Origin: Prevotella sp.
GTDB lineage: Bacteria > Bacteroidota > Bacteroidia > Bacteroidales > Bacteroidaceae
DNA length: 41,035 nucleotides
Assembly (NCBI GenBank): GCA_017413085.1
Contig: JAFPVC010000001.1
Span: forward strand, 1-41,035
Reading direction: 5' to 3'
Below the pieces are notes generated by a model. That model ran no database searches and was not told the origin of the DNA. It saw nothing but the letters and a program-made list of their open reading frames with translations. Position numbers and translations under genes: made by a program. Positions 1 to 6,008 of this stretch are shown here, in pieces; the first letter of the stretch is position 1; each line of letters starts with the position of its first letter.

Positions 1-299
1 ACATCTAAATAGACATCCACTATTGGTATGTTTAGGTCAATAGAACACGCTCCAAGGTCTGAGGTGTAATTGTTTTCAATATACCAATCTCTTACTTTCT
101 TGAAATTGCACCTTTTTTCTTCTGTCCACCCCATCGCATTCCACCATTTGATAACTGTTGTGCGTGACATATTCATATATCTCGCACATCCAACTTTTGT
201 TGCTTGTTCACCTTCTAAGAAGCGATAAATGCGAACCTTAATGGCTGCTTTATTGTGCCATATCGGTGTTGTACTGTTATGAGGTCTTCCTGCTTTCAT
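1..299 (-). CDS. Helix-turn-helix protein, 3' end beyond the window edge
   Basis: The reading frame opens at an ATG at 299 and runs without a stop for 99 codons to the window edge, so only the N-terminal part is visible. It starts MKAGRPHNST. A helix-turn-helix-like segment lies at about residues 34-51 (VGCARYMNMSRTTVIKWW), followed by more Trp- and Lys-rich sequence. This resembles the DNA-binding N-termini of transposase-like, phage or element regulatory proteins, but I do not recognise a named family. It diverges from the DUF3853 gene, and the 300-613 gap between them carries TTCGAA palindromes that could be its operator. It is probably a regulator or recombination-associated factor of the element. 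Confidence 0.6.
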   Translation of the reverse strand, partial: MKAGRPHNSTTPIWHNKAAIKVRIYRFLEGEQATKVGCARYMNMSRTTVIKWWNAMGWTEEKRCNFKKVRDWYIENNYTSDLGACSIDLNIPIVDVYLD

Positions 300-382
300 A
301 ACTGCAAAATTACAATTAATTTGTCAGAATCCATTGTGTTTTATATTATTTCTTTTCCCCTTAGTTTGAGAAAGTGATATGA

Positions 383-437
383 TTCGAACGAATCACTATT
401 CGAACTATTGTTCGAATCTTTGGTATCATCATTCGAA
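383..437. repeat. Cluster of four TTCGAA palindromes
   Basis: TTCGAA occurs at 383-388, 399-404, 411-416 and 432-437. The first sits in the larger palindrome GATTCGAACGAATC. The cluster lies between two divergent genes of the element, as expected for an operator or recombinase-binding region. The function is inferred. Confidence 0.55.
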
Positions 438-498
438 CAACTAACAGATGTGCTGCAACTTAGCTAATATTTCTCGATTATTTTTTTTAATTTCTACT

Positions 499-506
499 TA
501 ACTTTG
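499..506 (+). promoter_or_regulatory. -7 box for the DUF3853 operon
   Basis: TAACTTTG matches the Bacteroidota -7 consensus TAnnTTTG. It lies about 107 bases before the DUF3853 start, so the transcript should have a leader that includes the paired hairpins at 518-583. Confidence 0.6.
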
Positions 507-517
507 CACTCAGAAAA

Positions 518-583
518 TGTCGCCAGGGTGCGAGCGGCGACACGACACAAGGCAAAGAAAAAGGCAGTCTCGCACCTGCCTTT
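518..583 (+). promoter_or_regulatory. Two-hairpin leader with complementary loops
   Basis: Hairpin 1 pairs TGTCGCC (518-524) with GGCGACA (536-542). Hairpin 2 pairs AAAGGCAG (560-567) with CTGCCTTT (576-583). Loop 1 contains GTGCGAG (528-534) and loop 2 contains CTCGCAC (569-575), which are perfectly complementary over 7 bases and could form a kissing complex. It follows the promoter and precedes the DUF3853 start by 30 bases, so a role in controlling that operon is plausible. The role is inferred. Confidence 0.6.
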
Positions 584-613
584 GGAAGCCAGAATATTAA
601 TAAAATAGAAAAA

Positions 614-946
614 ATGGTACAAGAATTATTAAGCAAGCCTATTTGGCAGATGACAGGCTGTGAGCTTGTTACATTGCTAAACTCTTCTCGTGAAGAAGTA
701 GGTGTAGTTAACACCCAACTGGAAACTTCTCAGAAAGCGGAGAAGGTGCTAAAGCACTATGAGTATGGTATACGTGGCATCGCCAAAGTGTTCGGCTGTT
801 CAATCCCCACCGCTAACAGAATAAAGAGAAGTGGAAAAATCAATTCTGCCATAATGCAGGTAGGTAGAAAAATCATAGTTGATGCCGACATGGCCCTAAA
901 ACTGGTGCAAAGAGACAGGAAAGGAGGAAAATCAAATGGAATTTAA
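614..946 (+). CDS. DUF3853 family protein
   Basis: The 110-residue product matches what I know of DUF3853, a small family carried on Bacteroidales mobile elements: an N-terminal LLSKPIWQMTG block and a C-terminal helix-turn-helix-like region with FGCSIPTANRIKRSG and the QVGRKIIVDADMAL tail. The fold resembles excisionase/MerR-type DNA-binding proteins, so it may act in excision control or regulation, but the function is not established. It is the first gene of a rightward set and overlaps the next gene by 11 bases (936-946), which suggests translational coupling. A promoter and a structured leader lie upstream. Confidence 0.8.
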   Translation: MVQELLSKPIWQMTGCELVTLLNSSREEVGVVNTQLETSQKAEKVLKHYEYGIRGIAKVFGCSIPTANRIKRSGKINSAIMQVGRKIIVDADMALKLVQRDRKGGKSNGI

Positions 947-1307
947 ATACAACTATATAGAAGTTTTAAGGTGGGCGCATCGCGCTCTTGCAGAGAATGA
1001 AATTTCTCCTATGGCGAGATATTTGTTTCTATATTTACTTAACTGTGCAAATTCAGCAGGCTGGAAGAACATTAACTTAAGTATTTCCAAGATTACAAAC
1101 GATACAGGAATTTCTCGCTCTGGCATATTTAGGTTTCGCAAAGAATTAATAGAAAAAAAAATTCTTTTAGCAGATAAGGGATTTTCTTTGAATAGCTCGT
1201 TATTTCCCACAGAAAAGGCAAAAAATAATTATGCAGGCTCACCTGCAATAAATCGGGGAGACGAATACAGATTGGCCGATTTAAAACACTATAGTTCAGT
1301 AAAATAA
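936..1307 (+). CDS. Winged-helix protein, possible replication factor
   Basis: This 123-residue protein has an N-terminal Trp/Arg-rich segment and a helix-turn-helix at about residues 50-75, with ISKITNDTGISRSGIFRFRK as the likely recognition region. Such winged helices occur in replication initiators and DnaT/DnaD-like loaders of phages and plasmids. It sits directly before a DnaC-like ATPase, so a partnership in replication or helicase loading is a reasonable inference. No catalytic motif is visible, and a purely regulatory role is an alternative. It starts inside the end of the DUF3853 gene and ends 12 bases before the ATPase. Confidence 0.6.
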   Translation: MEFKYNYIEVLRWAHRALAENEISPMARYLFLYLLNCANSAGWKNINLSISKITNDTGISRSGIFRFRKELIEKKILLADKGFSLNSSLFPTEKAKNNYAGSPAINRGDEYRLADLKHYSSVK

Positions 1308-1319
1308 TTTTATAAGGAT

Positions 1320-1856
1320 ATGGAAAAACAAATACTAAAATCTTGGCGTTTAATTGTTGAAATGCAAAATAGGAAATGGGTTCTCAATGAGAATGTCCGT
1401 CAAGAAGCAAGAAAGATGGCTGAGTGGATATATCAGTGGGATAGCCAGTGGGTGGCTCTGTTGTCAGGGGATGTAGGTACGGGTAAGACAACTCTAATGA
1501 ATGCGGTCATCGAGGCAACTACTCCAAGAAAAATCTGGCATAGGGAATTTTCCGCAGACTTTTCCTTGTCTGTACTTAAAGACCCTGAAATAATACTGCG
1601 TGTTGCCGAACAGCCTTTAGTCGCAATGGATGATGTAGGAAGAGAAGCAACAGAGGTCTGTTTTTATGGAAATTTACTGACACCAATGGCTGATTTTCTC
1701 GAATACAGGTATCGAGAAAAGAAAAAAACAATACTCACGACAAATTTGTCTTTGAAGGAATTTGGGGAAAAATATGGAGAGCGAGTGAAAAGCAGAATGA
1801 AGGAAATGGTGTTCCCAGTGATTTTTCTCGGTGAGGATTTTCGTAGAATCTGTTAA
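1320..1856 (+). CDS. DnaC/IstB-like AAA+ ATPase
   Basis: The 178-residue protein has a Walker A motif GDVGTGKT (residues 50-57), a Walker B motif LVAMDDVG (about 100-107) and a sensor-1 segment TILTTNLS near residues 138-145, followed by a conserved GERVKSRMKEM arginine-finger region. That order is typical of DnaC-type helicase loaders and IstB-like ATPases. It is shorter than E. coli DnaC (245 residues), as is common for loaders on mobile elements. It follows the winged-helix gene and precedes the mobilization genes. With no IS21-type transposase beside it, helicase loading fits better than transposition. Confidence 0.8.
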   Translation: MEKQILKSWRLIVEMQNRKWVLNENVRQEARKMAEWIYQWDSQWVALLSGDVGTGKTTLMNAVIEATTPRKIWHREFSADFSLSVLKDPEIILRVAEQPLVAMDDVGREATEVCFYGNLLTPMADFLEYRYREKKKTILTTNLSLKEFGEKYGERVKSRMKEMVFPVIFLGEDFRRIC

Positions 1857-1873
1857 TAAAATAGCAAGTAGTA

Positions 1874-1925
1874 CGTTTGTGGCCCTTTTGTGTTCCCCTC
1901 TTGGAGAAACACAAGGTCACAAACG
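1874..1925 (+). repeat. Long imperfect hairpin before the mob genes (candidate oriT)
   Basis: CGTTTGTG (1874-1881) pairs with CACAAACG (1918-1925). Inside it, CCTTTTGTGTT pairs with AACACAAGG apart from a two-base bulge. Just downstream, CTCGCA is repeated at about 1932 and 1940. Inverted repeats directly upstream of mobB and relaxase genes are the usual setting of oriT. I cannot identify a nic site from sequence alone. Confidence 0.5.
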
Positions 1926-1974
1926 ACTTTACTCGCAAGCTCGCACTTTTATGTAAACAATAAAATAAATCAAA

Positions 1975-2313
1975 ATGAAAAGAGAACATATATTAAAAAT
2001 CCGTCTTTCCTCGGATGAGAAAGAAACATTAAAAAAGAAAGCGCATGCATGTGCTTTGCCACTTAGTTCTTATACCCGCTTAGTCCTTATTCGGTCAACT
2101 CCTAAAACTGCTATGACTGAAGAAGAAAGAAAACTCTATAGAGCAGCATACGAGTTGTGGGTATGGTTGAAAAAATATGAAATCCTGCTCAAGAATGCAA
2201 CTAAAGGAATGTCTGACAGTCAAAGATTTGCATATATAAAATCTGTAGGAATGACAGAAGCCACAGCAGTAGTTATCACCAAAATATATGATAAATTTAG
2301 TAAACTGTTATAG
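1975..2313 (+). CDS. Mobilization accessory protein (MobC/MobB-like)
   Basis: The 112-residue protein begins MKREHILKIRLSSDEKETL, a ribbon-helix-helix-like start seen in relaxosome accessory proteins, and continues with LPLSSYTRLVLI, a conserved element of MobC-type proteins. These proteins bind oriT and help the relaxase nick DNA. The gene sits right after the hairpin at 1874-1925, and its TAG stop is one base before the relaxase ATG, so the two are almost certainly co-translated. Confidence 0.75.
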   Translation: MKREHILKIRLSSDEKETLKKKAHACALPLSSYTRLVLIRSTPKTAMTEEERKLYRAAYELWVWLKKYEILLKNATKGMSDSQRFAYIKSVGMTEATAVVITKIYDKFSKLL

Positions 2314-2314
2314 T

Positions 2315-3526
2315 ATGATAGCAAAAGGAAAATCTATAAGTCATGGTACAAGTGCCATTAATTATTCCATGGCAAAAGACAAATCCAAACTTATAAACAT
2401 TTGGGGAATGTCAGAAGTTCTTCATATAATTGAAGAACCTAAGGCTTATAGTTTAGCGAATGCCATGATAGCTCACCAAAATATTTGGAGAAGGTCAGGA
2501 AAGACAATACCGCAAAAGTCGTTTTTTCGCTTTGAAGTATCTCCGTCTGCTGACGAAAGTAAAAACTTCACCACAAAAGATTGGCAACAACTCGCCTACC
2601 AATTTATTAAAAACTTTGATGAAAAGACAAGCGAATGTTCTTCGAGCAAGAAAAGAGGAAAACGTTTACAGGATTGTCAAATTGCCGTTGTCCTACACCG
2701 CGACACCTCTACACCACATTTGCATATAATTGTCAACAGAGTAACATCTGACGGTTCGATAATTGGAGCACATAATGTAGGAAAAAGGGCGATGGATGCT
2801 GCAAACATCATAAACAAGGAAAAAGGATGGATGTTATCCAGAGATGTAGGTAACAAACGAAAACAAAGAATCCATGGCGATGCATTGGATATTCTCAAAA
2901 GCATGGAGAAATTTGAAGTGAAAGTATATTTTGAACAAATGCGAGCAAAAGGATACACAATAAACGCTAAAAGAGACAGTAGAGGCAAGTATGTTGCTTA
3001 TTCGATAGGTGACGGAAGGGCATGTTTTCAATCATCTAAATTGGGCTATGGTCGCGATTTGACTTTGTCAAGAATTGAGACCACTTGGAACAAATTACAT
3101 GTCGTTAGTATCAAGCAAAGAGGAAAAGTCGAATATATCTATACCACCGACTACAATGCCAGAATCCCATTTTCGATTCCTATGGAACTTGATGACATCA
3201 TTCAGAAAAACATAATCGTTCCTGACGAAGAATGGGATGATGACGATTTGGATGATGGCGAAGAATGGGAAAAAGAACTCGCTGATCGTCCAAGAGTAGC
3301 GAGAGCAGCCGCAGCTATGCTTATAGGTCTGATGTTGCCAAATGGATATGATGGTGTCGTTGCTGCCACAGGCGGCGGAGGAGTTCACGGAGAACTGACA
3401 AGATGGGATGGTCTTGAACAACCAACAAAAGATACTTACATTCAGAGGGCTAAACAAGCAGCAATTGATGCATCCAATTATTATCGTCCTAATCGCAAAA
3501 GTAAGAACTGCAATAGAAGACGTTAA
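2315..3526 (+). CDS. Relaxase (MobA/VirD2-type)
   Basis: The 403-residue protein starts MIAKGKSISHGTSAINY. Tyr17 is the likely nicking tyrosine. A metal-binding HLH motif (TPHLH, residues 133-137) follows, preceded by another conserved block, AVVLHRDTS. This layout matches Bacteroidales mobilization relaxases, which cut one strand at oriT and pilot it through a helper element's conjugation pore. I chose the ATG one base after the mobB stop over an upstream in-frame start inside mobB. The C-terminus has an acidic stretch (DDDDLDDGEEWEKE) and a Gly/Ala-rich segment, but no recognisable primase or helicase domain. Confidence 0.85.
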   Translation: MIAKGKSISHGTSAINYSMAKDKSKLINIWGMSEVLHIIEEPKAYSLANAMIAHQNIWRRSGKTIPQKSFFRFEVSPSADESKNFTTKDWQQLAYQFIKNFDEKTSECSSSKKRGKRLQDCQIAVVLHRDTSTPHLHIIVNRVTSDGSIIGAHNVGKRAMDAANIINKEKGWMLSRDVGNKRKQRIHGDALDILKSMEKFEVKVYFEQMRAKGYTINAKRDSRGKYVAYSIGDGRACFQSSKLGYGRDLTLSRIETTWNKLHVVSIKQRGKVEYIYTTDYNARIPFSIPMELDDIIQKNIIVPDEEWDDDDLDDGEEWEKELADRPRVARAAAAMLIGLMLPNGYDGVVAATGGGGVHGELTRWDGLEQPTKDTYIQRAKQAAIDASNYYRPNRKSKNCNRRR

Positions 3527-3566
3527 TTCTTTTCCCTTTTTTCTTTCATACCTGCATATTTTTTAT

Positions 3567-3574
3567 TAACTTTG
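3567..3574 (+). promoter_or_regulatory. -7 box for the zeta-toxin pair
   Basis: TAACTTTG matches TAnnTTTG and lies about 47 bases before the first gene of the pair. The toxin pair therefore seems to have its own promoter rather than depending on read-through from the mob genes. Confidence 0.6.
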
Positions 3575-3620
3575 CAACGAAATAGAGATAACAGCTTTTT
3601 CATAATACAACCAAGGTTCT

Positions 3621-3896
3621 ATGATAGAGAAAGACATGATACTGCCTAACGGCAAAACTGTAGGAGAAGCAGAAGAGGCTTCTCGCAAAAAAATAGAAAG
3701 CATCTACATAGACTGCTGGAAAAAAGGTATTTCCGTACCGTTTTTCGATAACAAAGGAAATACATACCTTGCTAATCCTGATGGTAGCGAGGATGAAGCT
3801 GATTTGGATTATGAAACCCGTGAATACACTATCATTAAACGTATTGCCGAACCAGGTCAGGGAAGATTTGCTTATCTATTAGATAAAATAAGATGA
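3621..3896 (+). CDS. Small acidic protein, probable antitoxin to the zeta toxin
   Basis: This 91-residue protein, rich in Glu and Asp, overlaps the zeta-toxin gene by ATGA (3893-3896). It begins MIEKDMILPNGKTVGEAEE and has a central KGISVPFFDNKGN segment. I do not recognise a family. Its place, size and tight coupling to a toxin gene fit the antitoxin half of a toxin-antitoxin module. It does not obviously resemble the epsilon antitoxin of Gram-positive plasmids, so it may be a different antitoxin type. That reading is inferred from context. Confidence 0.6.
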   Translation: MIEKDMILPNGKTVGEAEEASRKKIESIYIDCWKKGISVPFFDNKGNTYLANPDGSEDEADLDYETREYTIIKRIAEPGQGRFAYLLDKIR

Positions 3897-4828
3897 GAAG
3901 ACCAGAATTTACTGTTATAGCAGGTCCTAATGGAGCAGGCAAGAGTTCTTTGCATCCATATTACGTAAATACACCGTCATTTGACGGTGACAAATTGGCT
4001 ATGCAATTACGCGAGGCACACCCCGATTGGTCGGAGCAATGGATTACGAGTACGGTTGCATATGAATTGGAAAAACAAAAGAAAGAAGCCCTAGCACATA
4101 GAAAAGATTTTGCATTCGAAACCAATTTTTCATCAGGCATGGTGGAAAACATGATTAAGGAATTCAAAAATGTGGGATATAAAATATCTCTTTGCTATTT
4201 TGGACTTTCTTCAATAAAGGAAAGTTTCAATCGTGTTTCTCAGAGGAAAATATCAGGAGGACACGATGTCTCTGGCGATGTTATACGTTTTAACTACTAT
4301 GAGGGATTGAACAATTGCCGGAAACATATCGGTCTATTTGACAAAGTTACTTTTGTAGATAGCACAGAAAAGTATGGTACAGTCGTTGCAATCCACATAT
4401 CAAATGGCAACATTCACAATGTCAGTTCTGCTATGCCCGAATGGTTCAAAGACCAATTCTTAGATGTTTTTAGTGAACTACAACATATTTCCCAGATCAA
4501 CAATCAAGTAATCCAGAATGAAGATATCATAATTTCAAAAGCAAACATTCTGCTACAGGAAGCCGTGCAAGCTGTTGTTGAAAGAATCCAAAATCCAAGA
4601 GTACGTTGTTTCTCGGAAGAACAGATTGCAGTTATAGCAAAATATAAAAACGAAGAGGATACAGATGACACCCAAAACCAACTGCTATTGTTATGGAGTG
4701 AAGTGGCCAAAGAACTAGAAGGTAAAAGGGGAATAATGCAGAAATGGATAGACGATGGTCATCAAGAGTTAATAGATGTCTGGAATGGCAATGTTCGCGA
4801 ATCTCATGTCGGGTTGCACAGACATTAA
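3893..4828 (+). CDS. Zeta-toxin-like P-loop kinase
   Basis: The 311-residue protein has a Walker A motif AGPNGAGKSS (residues 10-19), then SFDGDKLA and FETNFSSG. These correspond to the zeta-toxin substrate-binding and catalytic segments. Known zeta toxins phosphorylate UDP-N-acetylglucosamine and poison cell-wall synthesis. About 100 residues follow the kinase core, including a Glu/Lys-rich helical tail without a recognisable domain. Its start overlaps the small acidic gene upstream, which would be the antitoxin. As cargo on a mobilizable element it probably serves stabilisation. Confidence 0.8.
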   Translation: MRRPEFTVIAGPNGAGKSSLHPYYVNTPSFDGDKLAMQLREAHPDWSEQWITSTVAYELEKQKKEALAHRKDFAFETNFSSGMVENMIKEFKNVGYKISLCYFGLSSIKESFNRVSQRKISGGHDVSGDVIRFNYYEGLNNCRKHIGLFDKVTFVDSTEKYGTVVAIHISNGNIHNVSSAMPEWFKDQFLDVFSELQHISQINNQVIQNEDIIISKANILLQEAVQAVVERIQNPRVRCFSEEQIAVIAKYKNEEDTDDTQNQLLLLWSEVAKELEGKRGIMQKWIDDGHQELIDVWNGNVRESHVGLHRH

Positions 4829-4923
4829 AAACTATTATAAAGCCGTTATTGATTTTACAATATTTTTATAATCTAATGCAGAAGTATTTCCTTTTTTCTA
4901 TTTGATAAAGTTACATTCCACCA

Positions 4924-5040
4924 CGTAGACCATAATTTCATGGCATAGACTGATTAGTACTTTGTATAGACCATGTAGTCCATCGTATAAACCACATAGT
5001 CCATTATGTGTACTGAATAGTCCACCGCATAGACACATTT
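4924..5040 (+). repeat. 21-bp tandem repeat (iteron-like) array
   Basis: Related 21-bp units begin near 4924, 4945, 4966, 4987, 5008 and 5029 (the last is truncated). They carry ATAGACCA or TAGTCCA boxes, for example at 4966-4973, 4975-4982, 4996-5003 and 5017-5024. The spacing is two helical turns. Conservation between units is moderate and the first unit is offset by one base. No coding sequence is present. Confidence 0.6.
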
Positions 5041-5174
5041 ATAATAATAATATATAATAATAATGTTATAATACATTTTCTTAGTCCACGTGGTGGACTT
5101 TGCGCAATGGACTTCAAAATAAGGGAAGAAATAGAATTATACAATTCTATTTCAAAAAGTGGGGACTTCCCCAC
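5040..5174 (+). other. AT-rich block with three palindromes (origin-like)
   Basis: An AT-only run lies at about 5038-5076 (ATAATAATAATATATAAT within it). It is followed by the inverted repeats AGTCCAC/GTGGACT (5083-5099), ATAGAATT/AATTCTAT (5131-5150) and GTGGGGA/TCCCCAC (5159-5174). The first carries the same AGTCCA core as the iterons on its left. Iterons plus an AT-rich block plus palindromes is how iteron-type origins are built. An integrase arm-site region is the main alternative. Confidence 0.45.
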
Positions 5175-5281
5175 ACCCCACAAAAAAAAAACTGCCCCTT
5201 GATTCTTAACCTCCATACATTTTTAGACCTCTAGCTCATTATACAATAACTGTAACGATTTCGCTGACAGGATACACTTAG

Positions 5282-5322
5282 AGGTAAAAAATAAAAACAC
5301 CCAATCTTACATTTTTGGGTGT
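5282..5322 (-). terminator. Intrinsic terminator of tRNA-Ser
   Basis: Read leftward, ACACCCA (5322-5316) pairs with TGGGTGT (5303-5297) and is followed by a T-rich run (TTTTTATTTTTT). It lies about 50 bases after the tRNA 3' end. Confidence 0.7.
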
Positions 5323-5369
5323 AAAATTGGGTATTAATTTTGTAACTACCTGGTAATCAGGTGATGTTG

Positions 5370-5457
5370 CGGAGAGAACAGGATTCGAACCTGCGAACCG
5401 ATTTTGTCGGTTACACGCTTTCCAGGCGTGCCTCTTCAACCACTCGAGCACCTCTCC
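5370..5457 (-). tRNA. tRNA-Ser(GGA)
   Basis: This is an 88-nt class II tRNA. The acceptor stem is GGAGAGG paired with the sequence before discriminator G. The anticodon arm CACGC-CTGGAAA-GCGTG gives anticodon GGA, a long variable arm follows, and the T-loop segment is GGTTCGAATCC. CCA is not encoded. The 3' end faces the mobile element, the side at which tRNA-targeting elements normally insert. Confidence 0.95.
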
Positions 5458-5473
5458 ATCAGCATTCGGTGTG

Positions 5474-5481
5474 CAAAGGTA
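5474..5481 (-). promoter_or_regulatory. -7 box for tRNA-Ser
   Basis: Read leftward this is TACCTTTG, a match to TAnnTTTG, 17 bases before the tRNA 5' end. tRNA-Val at the other end of the window has the identical box. Confidence 0.7.
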
Positions 5482-5522
5482 ATAAGAATTATTGGAATAT
5501 GCAAATAATTGACGCGTTTTCT

Positions 5523-5963
5523 TTAATATTCCACGATTCGTGTACCGTCGGTGGCTACTTTGATGCATACGGGGATGGTTTCTTCCGGCAGAGAGACGCC
5601 GGCCAGTTCCGGCCATTCCATAAAGCACGGTGAACCAGAATAGAAATATTCGTCGGCACCCATGTCGGCCAGTTCCTCTGCGCGTTTGATGCGGTAGAAA
5701 TCAAAATGGTATATGGGACGTCCTGTGCCGTCAGTGTATTCGTTTACGATAGCAAAGGTAGGCGAGGTGATTACATCGGTAACGCCAAGCTGTTCGCAGA
5801 CTGCCTTGATGAATGTCGTTTTGCCGGCTCCCATTGGCGCATGGAAAGCAAAGCACAAGGGCATGCCGTCTTTGTTGTCCTTGTCGATTGAAAAATGACG
5901 GATGAATTCCTGCGCCGCCTGTGCCAGGTGTTCTGTATCGGGAATGGTGAGTTTGTTATTCAT
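5523..5963 (-). CDS. tsaE: TsaE, tRNA t6A-modification ATPase
   Basis: The 146-residue protein has a Walker A motif APMGAGKTT (residues 42-50), a switch-like TSPTFAIVNEY, and the family-typical YHFDFYRI and FMEWPE blocks. TsaE is the ATPase that drives turnover of the TsaB-TsaD complex making N6-threonylcarbamoyladenosine at tRNA position 37. The length is normal for the family. It is the last protein gene of the leftward cluster, 45 bases after porX. Confidence 0.95.
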   Translation of the reverse strand: MNNKLTIPDTEHLAQAAQEFIRHFSIDKDNKDGMPLCFAFHAPMGAGKTTFIKAVCEQLGVTDVITSPTFAIVNEYTDGTGRPIYHFDFYRIKRAEELADMGADEYFYSGSPCFMEWPELAGVSLPEETIPVCIKVATDGTRIVEY

Positions 5964-6008
5964 AGTCCACTGTATTTATAATCATTGTCCATGCGTGAAT
6001 AACACGGT

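Larger units (their letters stand above)
1..5280. mobile_element. One end of a mobilizable integrated element (partial)
   Basis: This stretch is clearly more AT-rich than the core genes that follow. It carries a helix-turn-helix gene, a DUF3853 gene, a DnaC-like ATPase, MobB and relaxase genes, a zeta-toxin pair and an iteron region, and it stops beside the 3' end of tRNA-Ser. That cargo and position are typical of Bacteroidales mobilizable elements integrated at tRNA genes. No integrase and no second attachment site are in view, so the left limit is unknown and the right limit (somewhere between about 5175 and 5370) is an inference. Confidence 0.7.

Noticed and set aside
487-714. 75-codon leftward ORF over the DUF3853 start
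   Set aside because: It overlaps the leader and DUF3853 gene; the predicted protein has no recognisable features.
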